A program made the translations under genes and the position numbers. Source: Streptoverticillium olivoreticuli subsp. olivoreticuli (GTDB taxonomy: Bacteria; Actinomycetota; Actinomycetes; Streptomycetales; Streptomycetaceae). From it: DNA of 64,000 nt. Of this stretch, positions 56,293-63,905 are shown in pieces. Where the stretch lies: contig NZ_CP031455.1 in assembly GCF_003391135.1 (NCBI RefSeq), positions 5,626,001 to 5,690,000 of the forward strand. Direction: 5' to 3'. The number at the start of each line of letters is the position of its first letter. Position 1 is the stretch's first letter. The notes beneath the pieces are model-generated. The model did not search any database, was not told the origin of the DNA, and was given only the letters and a program-made list of their open reading frames with translations.

Positions 56293-57054
56293 ATGGCCGA
56301 CGCACCGTACAAGCTGATCCTCCTCCGCCACGGCGAGAGCGAGTGGAACGCCAAGAACCTGTTCACCGGCTGGGTGGACGTCAACCTGAACGAGAAGGGC
56401 GAGAAGGAGGCTGTCCGGGGCGGTGAGCTGCTCAAGGACGCCGGCCTGCTCCCCGATGTGGTCCACACCTCCCTCCAGAAGCGCGCCATCCGCACCGCGC
56501 AGCTCGCGCTGGAGTCCGCGGACCGCCACTGGATCCCCGTCCACCGCTCCTGGCGGCTGAACGAGCGCCACTACGGCGCCCTCCAGGGCAAGGACAAGGC
56601 CCAGACCCTGGCCGAGTTCGGCGAGGAGCAGTTCATGCTCTGGCGCCGTTCCTACGACACCCCGCCGCCCGCCCTGGAGGACGGCACCGAGTTCTCGCAG
56701 AGCGACGACCCGCGCTACGCCTCGATCCCGAGCGAGCTGCGCCCGCGCACCGAGTGCCTCAAGGACGTCGTCACGCGCATGCTGCCGTACTGGTACGACG
56801 GCATCGTCCCGGACCTGCTGGCCGGCCGTACGGTCCTGGTCGCCGCGCACGGCAACTCCCTGCGCGCCCTGGTCAAGCACCTCGACGGCATCTCCGACGC
56901 AGACATCGCGGGCCTGAACATCCCCACCGGCATCCCGCTCGCCTACGAGCTCGACGCCGACTTCCGCCCCGTCAAGAAGGGCGGCACCTACCTCGACCCG
57001 GAGGCCGCCAAGGCCGCCATCGAGGCCGTGAAGAACCAGGGCAAGAAGAAGTAG
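56293..57054 (+). CDS. gpmA: 2,3-bisphosphoglycerate-dependent phosphoglycerate mutase
   Basis: 253-aa glycolytic enzyme interconverting 3- and 2-phosphoglycerate. The phospho-His H13 is in LLRHGESEWN; RAIRTAQLAL, SWRLNERHYGALQGKDKAQT, and VAAHGNSLRALVKHL complete the active site. Length is as in S. coelicolor. I start at MADAPYKLILL (56293); an ATG two codons upstream is also possible. A strong terminator follows. Confidence 0.95.
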   Translation: MADAPYKLILLRHGESEWNAKNLFTGWVDVNLNEKGEKEAVRGGELLKDAGLLPDVVHTSLQKRAIRTAQLALESADRHWIPVHRSWRLNERHYGALQGKDKAQTLAEFGEEQFMLWRRSYDTPPPALEDGTEFSQSDDPRYASIPSELRPRTECLKDVVTRMLPYWYDGIVPDLLAGRTVLVAAHGNSLRALVKHLDGISDADIAGLNIPTGIPLAYELDADFRPVKKGGTYLDPEAAKAAIEAVKNQGKKK

Positions 57055-57096
57055 CCCGCACCACCTCGGGCGGATCCCGCCCGAAACCCGCTCGGA

Positions 57097-57139
57097 AAAG
57101 GCCCCCTGCCTGCGGTTTCACCGCGGACAGGGGGCCTTT
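57097..57139 (+). terminator. gpmA terminator
   Basis: AAAGGCCCCCTG and CAGGGGGCCTTT, 12-bp perfect arms with inner pairing TGCGG/CCGCG, about 43 bp after the gpmA stop. Confidence 0.8.
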
Positions 57140-57256
57140 GCGCGGCGCTTCGCGTGGTGACGCAGAGCAAGTTGGTCACCGAATGGAGCAAGAGAACCAC
57201 GGTGCGGATGCGACACGTGAGTAGCGGGGTGAGCCTCTTGTCAAGGAGGTAACACC

Positions 57257-57949
57257 ATGGATTCAATCCGTACCGCTCTGTGCGGCGCCGCGGTAGTCGC
57301 GGCCTGTGCAGTTCCCGCAGCTCCCGCCTACGCCTTCGGCAACCTGGGCAACCTGGCGACCCCGGCGGAGAAGGCCGCGCCCGCGGTCCCCTCCACCGGC
57401 CACGACCGGGACCGGGAGGACTGCGACGACGACCACGACGGTCGTTGGGACCATGACGGCCGTCACGACGGGCGTCACGACCACGACGGGCGTCACGACG
57501 GCCGCCACGACGGCCGGTGGGACGACGACGACTGCGACGACGACGGCGACGGGCGTCACGACCACGACGGCCGCCACGACGGCCGTGAGGACCACGACGG
57601 CCGTCACGACGGTCGCCACGACCACGACGGCCGCGAGGACCACGGCGGGCGTCACGACCACGAGGGCCGGCACGACCACGACGGTCGCCACGACGGCCGT
57701 GAGGACCACGACGGCCGCCACGACGGCCGCGAGGACCACGGCGGGCGTCACGACGGCCGTCACGAGGGTCGCCACGACGAGCACCGGCCGCACGGGCACG
57801 CCCACGCGGGTGGTGGAGCCACCGCACTGATGGCCTCCTCCACGGAGTCCGGCGACACCCCCGTCCTCATCCTCGCCGCGGGAGCCACGGTCGGCATAGC
57901 GGGCGGCATGTTCTGGTACCGCCGCCGGGCCGCCTCGGCCAAGCAGTGA
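57257..57949 (+). CDS. Secreted/anchored Asp-His-Gly-Arg repeat protein
   Basis: 230-aa protein: signal MDSIRTALCGAAVVAACAVPAAPAYA, a short region, then about 115 residues of degenerate DGRHD, DHDGRHD and DGREDH repeats, a short HRPHGHAHAGGG, and a C-terminal sorting-like end: STESGDTPVLILAAGATVGIAGGMFWYRRRAASAKQ (helix plus basic tail; no LPxTG). AAGGAGGTAACACC precedes the ATG. The repeats should bind divalent metals (Asp/His-dense). It lies 24 bp upstream of a class F sortase, its probable anchoring enzyme. Confidence 0.83.
   Translation: MDSIRTALCGAAVVAACAVPAAPAYAFGNLGNLATPAEKAAPAVPSTGHDRDREDCDDDHDGRWDHDGRHDGRHDHDGRHDGRHDGRWDDDDCDDDGDGRHDHDGRHDGREDHDGRHDGRHDHDGREDHGGRHDHEGRHDHDGRHDGREDHDGRHDGREDHGGRHDGRHEGRHDEHRPHGHAHAGGGATALMASSTESGDTPVLILAAGATVGIAGGMFWYRRRAASAKQ
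57427..57780 (+). repeat. In-frame DGRHD-type tandem repeats
   Basis: Degenerate 12-18 bp units such as CACGACGGCCGT and GACCACGACGG, over about 350 bp inside the secreted protein gene. All unit lengths keep frame. The antisense frames are long only because of this repeat. Confidence 0.85.
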
Positions 57950-57973
57950 TGTGACGGGAAGCGAACAGGCAAC

Positions 57974-58780
57974 ATGTCAGAACAGCGCACAGGCGGCTTC
58001 ACCAAGCGCCTGCTGACAGGGGTGGCCTGGGCGGCCGTGGTGCTCGCCCTGTGCCTGGTAGGCAGCGGTGACACCGACGAGCCGATGGTCAAGGCCCGCA
58101 AGACCGGTGGAACCGCGGCCAAGAGCCACCCTCCCGCGCACGGCCTGCCCCCGGTACACGAACCGTTGCCGGGGGCGGGCCCCCAAGGAATCGTCATCAA
58201 GGCCATGGGGGTCAAGGCCCCGATCGAAGGCCACGGCCTCGACGCGCAGGGCGGCGTCGAAGCGCCCCCCTACGAGCGGGCCAACGCCGTCTCCTGGTAC
58301 CAGGACGGCCCGCAGCCCGGCACCCCGGGCGTCGCCGTCCTCGTCGGCCACGTGGACACCAAGAAGGCCCCGGCCGTCTTCTACGAACTGAGCAACACCA
58401 AGCCCGGCGTGAAGATCAACGTCAGCCGCTCGGACGGCTCCACCGCGGAGTTCACCGTCGAGGACGTCGCCGTCGTCCCCAACGACCACTGGGACGACGA
58501 CAAGGTCTACGGACCGCGCGACAAGGACGACCCGGACCGCCCGGAGCTGCGCCTGCTCACCTGTGGCGGCGACTACGACCGCGGCAAGCACACCTACACG
58601 GCCAACATCGTGGTCTACGCCTACCTCACCGGCAGTGTGGAGCCGAAGGTCGCGCCCCCGGCGCCTCCCGCGCCACCGCCAGCGCCCCCGGCGCCCCCCG
58701 CACCTCCGGCGCCCGTGCCCCCGCCGCCCGCCGCGCAGGACACGGCGGCGGCAGGCGGGCCCCATCCCTACCGCCCGTAG
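57974..58780 (+). CDS. Class F sortase
   Basis: 268-aa membrane transpeptidase: N-terminal helix (LLTGVAWAAVVLALCLVGSG), sortase domain with catalytic H126 (VGHVDTK), C197 (LLTCGGDYD) and R203, and a C-terminal Pro/Ala-rich tail of about 40 residues (PPAPPAPPPAPPAPP) probably spanning the wall. Class F sortases are typical for Actinobacteria. Gene pairing with the DGRHD protein suggests that protein as substrate, though the usual LPxTG is missing. A GC hairpin follows. Confidence 0.9.
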   Translation: MSEQRTGGFTKRLLTGVAWAAVVLALCLVGSGDTDEPMVKARKTGGTAAKSHPPAHGLPPVHEPLPGAGPQGIVIKAMGVKAPIEGHGLDAQGGVEAPPYERANAVSWYQDGPQPGTPGVAVLVGHVDTKKAPAVFYELSNTKPGVKINVSRSDGSTAEFTVEDVAVVPNDHWDDDKVYGPRDKDDPDRPELRLLTCGGDYDRGKHTYTANIVVYAYLTGSVEPKVAPPAPPAPPPAPPAPPAPPAPVPPPPAAQDTAAAGGPHPYRP

Positions 58781-58804
58781 CGCGGGGCGCGCGAAACGCG
58801 AAAG

Positions 58805-58838
58805 GGGCCCCCGGCCGGGGACATCCGGCCGGGGGCCC
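58805..58838. terminator. 14-bp stem terminator after sortase
   Basis: GGGCCCCCGGCCGG and its complement around GGACAT, 24 bp after the sortase stop and 30 bp before the convergent Cys-rich peptide stop. Confidence 0.78.
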
Positions 58839-58867
58839 GCTTCCGTGAGTGACGTGCGCGTGGGCGG

Positions 58868-58975
58868 CTAGCCGCAACCGCCGCCGCACTGGCACGAGCC
58901 GCCGCTCTGGCAGCCGCAGGAGCAGCCGGGACCACAGGTGCATCCCGCGGCCGGAGTGGGAGGGGTGTGGGTCAT
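58868..58975 (-). CDS. 35-aa metallothionein-like Cys-rich peptide
   Basis: ATG at 58975 behind GAGGAGGTACCGCAT encodes 35 residues: MTHTPPTPAAG, then CTCGPGCSCGC, QSGGS, CQCGGGCG. Eight Cys within 23 residues (positions 12, 14, 18, 20, 22, 28, 30, 34) in CxC/CxGC spacing give a metallothionein-like composition, with Gly/Ser as only fillers. Expected to bind zinc, copper or cadmium in the cytoplasm. It falls between a sortase and phoU and is too short to be caught by most gene callers. Confidence 0.72.
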   Translation of the reverse strand: MTHTPPTPAAGCTCGPGCSCGCQSGGSCQCGGGCG

Positions 58976-59100
58976 ATGCGGTACCTCCTCGAAGGGTGGT
59001 CTGCCTGACCCACAGTCAAGGACGGTCCGCTTCGCCCGTCAATGCCCCTCGCGTACGTATGTCCGGGCGCATGGAGGGTGTGTGGGAGCACTCCCCGAGG

Positions 59101-59790
59101 TCATGCGCCGTCGACTGCTCCCGTGCGCCCCTCGCCCTGGGACAGCTCGTCCGCGTGCTCGCCGGTCACCAGATAGACCACCCGCTTGGCGACCGAGACG
59201 GCGTGATCGGCGAACCGCTCGTAGTAGCGGCCCAGCAGCGTCACGTCGACGGCCGTCTCGATGCCGTGCTGCCAGCGGTCGTCCATCAGGTGCTGGAAGA
59301 GCGCGCGGTGCAGCAGGTCCATCGCGTCGTCGTCCTGCTCCAGCTGGAGCGCCAGGTCGACGTCCTTGGTGATGATCACCTCGCCCGCCTTGGCCATCAG
59401 GCGCTGCGCCAGCTGGCCCATCTCCAGGATCGTGGCGTGCAGGTCGCGCGGCACCGCCGTGTCCGGGAAGCGCAGCCGGGCCAGCTTGGCCACGTGCTGC
59501 GCGAGGTCCCCGGAGCGCTCCAGGTCGGCGCTCATCCGCAGCGAGGTGACCACGATCCGCAGATCGGTGGCGACCGGCTGCTGGCGGGCCAGCAGGGCGA
59601 TCGCCCGCGCCTCCAGATCGCGCTGGAGGTCGTCCACCTTGGCGTCCGCGGCGATCACGGACTCCGCCAGCTTGAGGTCCGCGTCCAGGATCGCCGTGGT
59701 GGCGCGCCCGATCGCGGAGCCCACGAGCCGGGCCATCTCGACGAGGCCCTCGCCGATCGAGTCGAGCTCCTCGTGGTACGCGTCCCGCAT
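59101..59790 (-). CDS. phoU: Phosphate system regulator PhoU
   Basis: 229-aa helical protein with two PhoU repeats (MRDAYHEELDSIGEGLVEMARLVGSAIGRATTAILDADLKLAE, LRMSADLERSGDLAQHVAKLARLRF, then LGRYYERFADHAVSVAKRVVYLVTGE), each with the E/DxxxD metal-binding motif. It normally modulates PhoR signalling and phosphate transport. Divergent from phoR across a PHO box. The pst operon, usually not adjacent in Streptomyces, is not in the window. Confidence 0.93.
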   Translation of the reverse strand: MRDAYHEELDSIGEGLVEMARLVGSAIGRATTAILDADLKLAESVIAADAKVDDLQRDLEARAIALLARQQPVATDLRIVVTSLRMSADLERSGDLAQHVAKLARLRFPDTAVPRDLHATILEMGQLAQRLMAKAGEVIITKDVDLALQLEQDDDAMDLLHRALFQHLMDDRWQHGIETAVDVTLLGRYYERFADHAVSVAKRVVYLVTGEHADELSQGEGRTGAVDGA

Positions 59791-59881
59791 CCTGACCTTC
59801 TCTCTGAGTAACGGTGGGCGAGGAGTGCCTCGGCCGCCCACGGTCCCCACGTTCCGGCCGGAACGCTACGGCCGGCAGCCT

Positions 59882-59914
59882 CCGGAGTGAACCCGCGCCG
59901 TCCTCAAGGTGAAC
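59882..59914 (-). promoter_or_regulatory. PHO box between phoU and phoR
   Basis: Minus strand shows GTTCACCTTGA, then 11 nt, then GTTCACTCCGG; the two units are exactly 22 bp apart, consistent with three 11-bp direct-repeat units of the Streptomyces PHO box (GTTCACC-type) in which the central unit is degenerate. Located in the phoU-phoR divergent promoter where PhoP binding is known in S. coelicolor. Confidence 0.7.
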
Positions 59915-59975
59915 TCTCGGCAACGTATGTTCGAGGTGGCACTCGTTTGGCTGTGGATGTGTCGTACCCCCCGCA

Positions 59976-59981
59976 TAACCT
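59976..59981 (+). promoter_or_regulatory. -10 hexamer of leaderless phoR transcript
   Basis: TAACCT, 6 nt before the ATG at 59988. No Shine-Dalgarno sequence. No good -35, consistent with activation by PhoP. Confidence 0.5.
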
Positions 59982-59987
59982 TGACTC

Positions 59988-61223
59988 ATGAACATGGACG
60001 CGGCCGTCGCCGCAGCGGCAGCGATCGCCGGCCTGTGCACCGGCGTGATCGCCATGCTGGCGTTCCGCTGGAGCGAGCGCGACCAGGCCCGGCCGACCCG
60101 CAGCTCACTGCACACGGACGCCGTGCTTCCCCCCGGCGTGGACACGGTGCTCTCCGTGCTGCGCTCCTCCGCGGTCGTCCTCGACGAGGCCGACACCGTG
60201 GTCAAGGCCAGCTCCGCGGCGTACGCCCTGGGGCTGGTCCGCGGCGGGAAGCTGGCCGTCGAGCCGATGCTCCAGATGGCGCGCGACACCCGCCGCGACG
60301 GCGAGATACGCCAGGTCGAGCTCGACCTGCCCCGGCGCGGCACGGGCCGCGGCGACGCCCTCGCGGTTTCGGCCAGAGTGGCACCGCTCGGCTCCCGGCT
60401 GGTGCTCCTGCTGGTCGAGGATCTCACCGAGGCCCGCCGCATCGAGGCCGTCCGCCGCGACTTCGTCGCCAACGTCAGCCATGAGCTCAAGACGCCGGTC
60501 GGCGCGCTCTCCCTGCTGTCCGAGGCCGTCATGGACGCCGCCGAGGACCCGGAGGCCGTCAACCGCTTTGCGGGCCGGATGCAGATCGAGGCCACCCGGC
60601 TGACCAACCTCGTCCAGGAGCTCATCGACCTCTCCCGCGTGCAGAACGACGACCCGCTGGAGGACTCCGAGCCCGTCCGGGTCGACGAGCTGGTCGCCGA
60701 GGCCATCGACCGCTGCCGCCACCAGGCCGGCACCAAGCAGATCACCATGGCCGCAGGAGGCACCGCCGACCTGCACGTCTGGGGCAACCGCGGCCAGCTC
60801 GCCGCCGCCCTGGGCAACCTCGTGGAGAACGCGGTCAACTACAGTCCCGCCCGTACGAGGGTCGGCATCGCGGCCCGCCACATCACCGCACCCGGCGGCG
60901 ACCTCATCGAGATCGCCGTCACCGACCAGGGCATCGGCATCTCGGAGAAGGACCGCGAGCGGATCTTCGAGCGCTTCTACCGCGTAGACCCGGCGCGCTC
61001 GCGCGCCACCGGCGGGACCGGCCTCGGCCTCGCCATCGTCAAGCACGTGGCAGCCTCGCACGGCGGGGAGGTCACGGTCTGGAGCGCCGAGGGCCAGGGC
61101 TCCACCTTCACCCTGCGGCTCCCGGAGGCGGGCTCGGTCCGCGACCGGGACCGCCGCGGGCCCCGCCGCATCGACGACTCCTTCATCAGCGAACACCTTC
61201 CCACTCCGGAGGTGCTTCCGTGA
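59988..61223 (+). CDS. phoR: Phosphate sensor histidine kinase PhoR
   Basis: 411-aa kinase: one N-terminal transmembrane helix (AAVAAAAAIAGLCTGVIAMLAF), a PAS-like region, phospho-His in NVSHELKTPVGALSLLSE (about residue 165), and the HATPase domain with NLVENAVNYSP, DQGIGI and TGLGLAIVKHV. Phosphorylates PhoP at low phosphate. Arranged as phoR-phoP with a 58-bp gap. Extra C-terminal tail (DRDRRGPRRIDDSFISEH). Confidence 0.94.
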   Translation: MNMDAAVAAAAAIAGLCTGVIAMLAFRWSERDQARPTRSSLHTDAVLPPGVDTVLSVLRSSAVVLDEADTVVKASSAAYALGLVRGGKLAVEPMLQMARDTRRDGEIRQVELDLPRRGTGRGDALAVSARVAPLGSRLVLLLVEDLTEARRIEAVRRDFVANVSHELKTPVGALSLLSEAVMDAAEDPEAVNRFAGRMQIEATRLTNLVQELIDLSRVQNDDPLEDSEPVRVDELVAEAIDRCRHQAGTKQITMAAGGTADLHVWGNRGQLAAALGNLVENAVNYSPARTRVGIAARHITAPGGDLIEIAVTDQGIGISEKDRERIFERFYRVDPARSRATGGTGLGLAIVKHVAASHGGEVTVWSAEGQGSTFTLRLPEAGSVRDRDRRGPRRIDDSFISEHLPTPEVLP

Positions 61224-61281
61224 CCCGCGATCGGGGAACGACCCCCGTTACCCCCACACAGACCCGACCGGAGGTCCATCC

Positions 61282-61962
61282 GTGACCCGTGTGCTCGTCG
61301 TCGAGGACGAGGAATCCTTCAGCGACGCTTTGTCCTACATGCTCCGCAAGGAAGGGTTCGAGGTCGCCGTCGCGGCCACCGGGCCCGACGGGCTGGACGA
61401 GTTCGAGCGCAACGGCGCCGACCTGGTCCTGCTCGACCTGATGCTCCCCGGCCTGCCCGGCACGGAGGTCTGCCGCCAGCTGCGCGGGCGCTCCAATGTG
61501 CCGGTCATCATGGTGACCGCCAAGGACAGCGAGATCGACAAGGTCGTCGGCCTGGAAATAGGAGCCGACGACTATGTGACCAAGCCCTTCTCGTCCCGGG
61601 AGCTGGTGGCCCGCATCAGGGCCGTCCTGCGCCGCCGTGGCGAGCCGGAGGAGGTCACCCCCGCGGCCCTGGAGGCGGGCCCCGTCCGGATGGACGTCGA
61701 CCGGCACGTCGTCACCGTGTCGGGCGGCAAGGTCGACCTGCCGCTGAAGGAGTTCGACCTCCTGGAGATGCTGCTCCGCAACGCGGGCCGGGTGCTCACC
61801 CGGATGCAGCTCATCGACCGGGTCTGGGGCGCGGACTACGTCGGCGACACCAAGACCCTCGACGTGCACGTCAAGCGGCTGCGCGCCAAGATCGAGCCCG
61901 ACCCGGGCGCGCCGCGCTATCTGGTGACGGTGCGCGGGCTGGGCTACAAGTTCGAGCCGTAG
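61282..61962 (+). CDS. phoP: Phosphate response regulator PhoP
   Basis: 226-aa OmpR-type regulator, nearly identical to S. coelicolor PhoP as I recall it. Receiver with phospho-acceptor D52 in LVLLDLMLPGLPG and DDYVTKPF; winged helix with LPLKEFDLLEMLLRNAGRVLTRMQL and TKTLDVHVKRLRAKIEPDPG. GTG start behind GGAGGTCC. Binds PHO boxes to control pst, phoU, alkaline phosphatase and antibiotic genes. Confidence 0.95.
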   Translation: MTRVLVVEDEESFSDALSYMLRKEGFEVAVAATGPDGLDEFERNGADLVLLDLMLPGLPGTEVCRQLRGRSNVPVIMVTAKDSEIDKVVGLEIGADDYVTKPFSSRELVARIRAVLRRRGEPEEVTPAALEAGPVRMDVDRHVVTVSGGKVDLPLKEFDLLEMLLRNAGRVLTRMQLIDRVWGADYVGDTKTLDVHVKRLRAKIEPDPGAPRYLVTVRGLGYKFEP

Positions 61963-62010
61963 CCGGCGGGCGTACGGGCGGCCGCGCGCGGCCGCCCGGC
62001 GCCGGAACCA

Positions 62011-62051
62011 CGCCGAGGGGCCCGGGAGCGCTGCTTCCGGGCCCCTCGGCG
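62011..62051. terminator. Bidirectional terminator between phoP and lipoprotein
   Basis: CGCCGAGGGGCCCGG and its complement, 15-bp perfect arms, inner loop about 11 nt, between the phoP stop and the convergent lipoprotein stop. Confidence 0.8.
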
Positions 62052-62064
62052 TCAGGTCGTCGGC

Positions 62065-62754
62065 TCAGTGACCGGCGTGCTGCCGGCCGCCCTGCGACGG
62101 CTCACCGGTGCCCGGCTTGCCGCTGCCCTGCTGGGCGCCCGCCGGGGCTTCCGAGGCGCCCGTGGAGGCCTCGTCGCCGGGCTTGCCGGCCTGGCCGCCC
62201 GGCTTGCCCGACTGCGACGGGGAGGCGGGTGCCGAGGGCGCCTCGGTGGGGCCCCACTCCTTGAAGTAGCTCTTCGCGGGCATGACGAAGGCGCCGATGC
62301 CCACCTCGCCGGTGTCGCTGAAGTCGAACGTCAGCTTCTGCTGCTCGCCGTCCTTGAGCGCCTCACGGCCGTTCGGCAGGACCGCCGAGGCGTTGCCCTT
62401 GCCGCCGAGGACGACGGAGCCGTGCGCGGGCACGACGAGCTGGCCGGAGCCACCCGCAGGGGTGATCTTCACGGTCGCGTTCTTGCCGACGAGGGAGACC
62501 GCCTTGAGCGTCTGGTCCTTGTCGCCGTTGTTGAAGAGCTTGCCGGTGATCACGGCCGGGCCCTTGGCGTCCAGGTCCGGCTGGGTGATCACGTTCATGT
62601 TCTGGAGCTTGATGTCGCCGACCGAGGTGGCGGCGTTGTCCGGCTTGACCTCCAGCGTCTGCGCGCTGTTGCCCGCCGCGCAGGCGGAGAGCGAGGCGAT
62701 CGAGAGCACGAGGGCGGAAGCGGCGAGAGTGCCGCGTCGAAGGCTGCTGCTCAC
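62065..62754 (-). CDS. DUF461-like lipoprotein
   Basis: 229-aa lipoprotein: signal with lipobox LSACA (Cys25), then a beta-rich domain (GDIKLQNMNVITQPDLDAKGPAVITGKLFNNGDKDQTLKAVSL) that resembles copper-chaperone-like (PCuAC) folds, and a low-complexity Gly/Ser/Pro tail of about 60 residues ending GGRQHAGH. The GTG start follows AAGGAG. Copper role is a weak inference from fold and the His at the tail. It sits between phoP and carD. Confidence 0.8.
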   Translation of the reverse strand: MSSSLRRGTLAASALVLSIASLSACAAGNSAQTLEVKPDNAATSVGDIKLQNMNVITQPDLDAKGPAVITGKLFNNGDKDQTLKAVSLVGKNATVKITPAGGSGQLVVPAHGSVVLGGKGNASAVLPNGREALKDGEQQKLTFDFSDTGEVGIGAFVMPAKSYFKEWGPTEAPSAPASPSQSGKPGGQAGKPGDEASTGASEAPAGAQQGSGKPGTGEPSQGGRQHAGH

Positions 62755-63231
62755 GGCGGCGGCATCTCCTTGGACGAAGTAAGAGGTGTGTCAGCGCGCT
62801 TAGGTTACCGAGCCCCCCGCGGGCCCTCGCACCCGACCCGCCCCCATGGTCAACTAGGCCCCTGTCGGCGGCATGGCCGAATATCCGCCCCGAACACCCA
62901 TGGGGCCGGGTGACGGGTGATGCGGGGGATTATCCGCAGGGAATGCGGGAGGCTCCGGGAAGATGTTCGGGAATTGATCAAGACGGTCGTGATCAATTCC
63001 GGAATCCGGGCGATGAAGAGAGTCCGGCCCCGAACGGAGTAGCGGAAGTCCGCCGACCGGACCCCGGCAAAACGGGACGTTCGACCGCTCGCGAGCCTCT
63101 CCGTGCGCGTGTAACGTGCCCGTTTCGCCTTGCCCGAAGAACCGCTCCGACCTGCGAATACCCGCTTCCGGAAGCCTCCCGCAGCACGTTCCGGTTGCTG
63201 TTGTCAAGCCCTGAGATATGCCCTGACCTGC
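62755..63231. other. Divergent lipoprotein/carD upstream region
   Basis: About 480 bp without a convincing gene. It contains a perfect inverted repeat at 62970-63000 and otherwise divergent promoter sequence. Short ORFs on both strands have no ribosome-binding site or domain. Confidence 0.5.
62970..63000. promoter_or_regulatory. 11-bp perfect inverted repeat upstream of carD
   Basis: GGAATTGATCA and TGATCAATTCC around AGACGGTCG, AT-rich in a GC-rich context, about 300 bp upstream of carD and 215 bp upstream of the lipoprotein gene. Looks like an operator or recombination-type site; no binding protein can be named. Confidence 0.5.
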
Positions 63232-63270
63232 GGAAACGCCATTCAGAACGGGCAGTTCCCGTGTTAGACT
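63232..63270 (+). promoter_or_regulatory. carD promoters, SigR-like and sigma-70-like
   Basis: GGAAA-N18-GTT at 63232-63257 fits the sigma-R consensus GGAAT-N18-GTT closely. Overlapping it, TTCAGA-N17-TAGACT at 63242-63270 fits a housekeeping promoter. Both end about 30-40 nt before the carD start, with GGAAGGGG as ribosome-binding site. Confidence 0.55.
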
Positions 63271-63298
63271 GGATAGCCACGGAAGGGGTACCTGTCAC

Positions 63299-63781
63299 AT
63301 GACGTTCAAGGTTGGCGACACCGTGGTCTATCCCCATCACGGGGCCGCGCTGATCGAGGCCATCGAAACTCGCCAGATCAAAGGCGTGGACAAGACCTAC
63401 TTGGTGCTGAAGGTCGCCCAGGGTGACCTGACGGTTCGGGTGCCGGCGGACAATGCGGAGTTCGTCGGTGTGCGCGATGTGGTCGGCCAGGATGGGCTGG
63501 ACCGGGTCTTCGAGGTGCTCCGCGCACCGTATGCGGAAGAGCCGACGAACTGGTCCCGTCGCTACAAGGCAAATCTCGAGAAGCTCGCGTCCGGTGACGT
63601 GATCAAGGTCGCCGAGGTCGTGCGCGACCTGTGGCGTCGTGAGCGCGAGCGCGGTCTCTCCGCCGGTGAGAAGCGCATGCTCGCGAAGGCGCGCCAGATC
63701 CTGGTCAGCGAGCTCGCTCTCGCGGAGAACACCAACGAGGACAAGGCCGAGGCCCTGCTCGACGAGGTTCTCGCGTCCTGA
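63299..63781 (+). CDS. carD: CarD-family RNA polymerase-binding regulator
   Basis: 160-aa protein that binds RNA polymerase beta and stabilises open complexes at rRNA and stress promoters. N-terminal Tudor-like RNAP-interacting domain (MTFKVGDTVVYPHHGAALIEAIETRQIKG) and C-terminal helical DNA-binding domain (LASGDVIKVAEVVRDLWRRERERGLSAGEKRMLAKARQILVSELALA), with the conserved Trp. GGAAGGGGTACC precedes the ATG. Core gene, as in S. coelicolor downstream of phoRP. Confidence 0.95.
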   Translation: MTFKVGDTVVYPHHGAALIEAIETRQIKGVDKTYLVLKVAQGDLTVRVPADNAEFVGVRDVVGQDGLDRVFEVLRAPYAEEPTNWSRRYKANLEKLASGDVIKVAEVVRDLWRRERERGLSAGEKRMLAKARQILVSELALAENTNEDKAEALLDEVLAS

Positions 63782-63853
63782 CGCAGCGCTCCACTCGTCA
63801 TTGAGGGAGCACAGCAGCGCTGCGCGCAACGCAGCAGGTGCCGGACGAAAGAA

Positions 63854-63905
63854 GTGCCGCGGTGCCCGTGCGATGACGACAGTCATCCGCCGGGCGCTGC
63901 GGCAT
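63854..63905 (+). terminator. Hairpin after carD
   Basis: GTGCCGCGGTGCCCG pairs with CGGGCGCTGCGGCAT (two G-U pairs) around a 22-nt apical part that itself can pair (ATGAC/GTCAT). Located 73 bp after the carD stop. The next gene starts beyond the window. Confidence 0.6.

Noticed and set aside
57263..57805. 180-codon Val-rich antisense frame over the DGRHD protein gene
   Set aside because: Kept open only by the repeat structure of the sense gene; no ribosome-binding site or domain.
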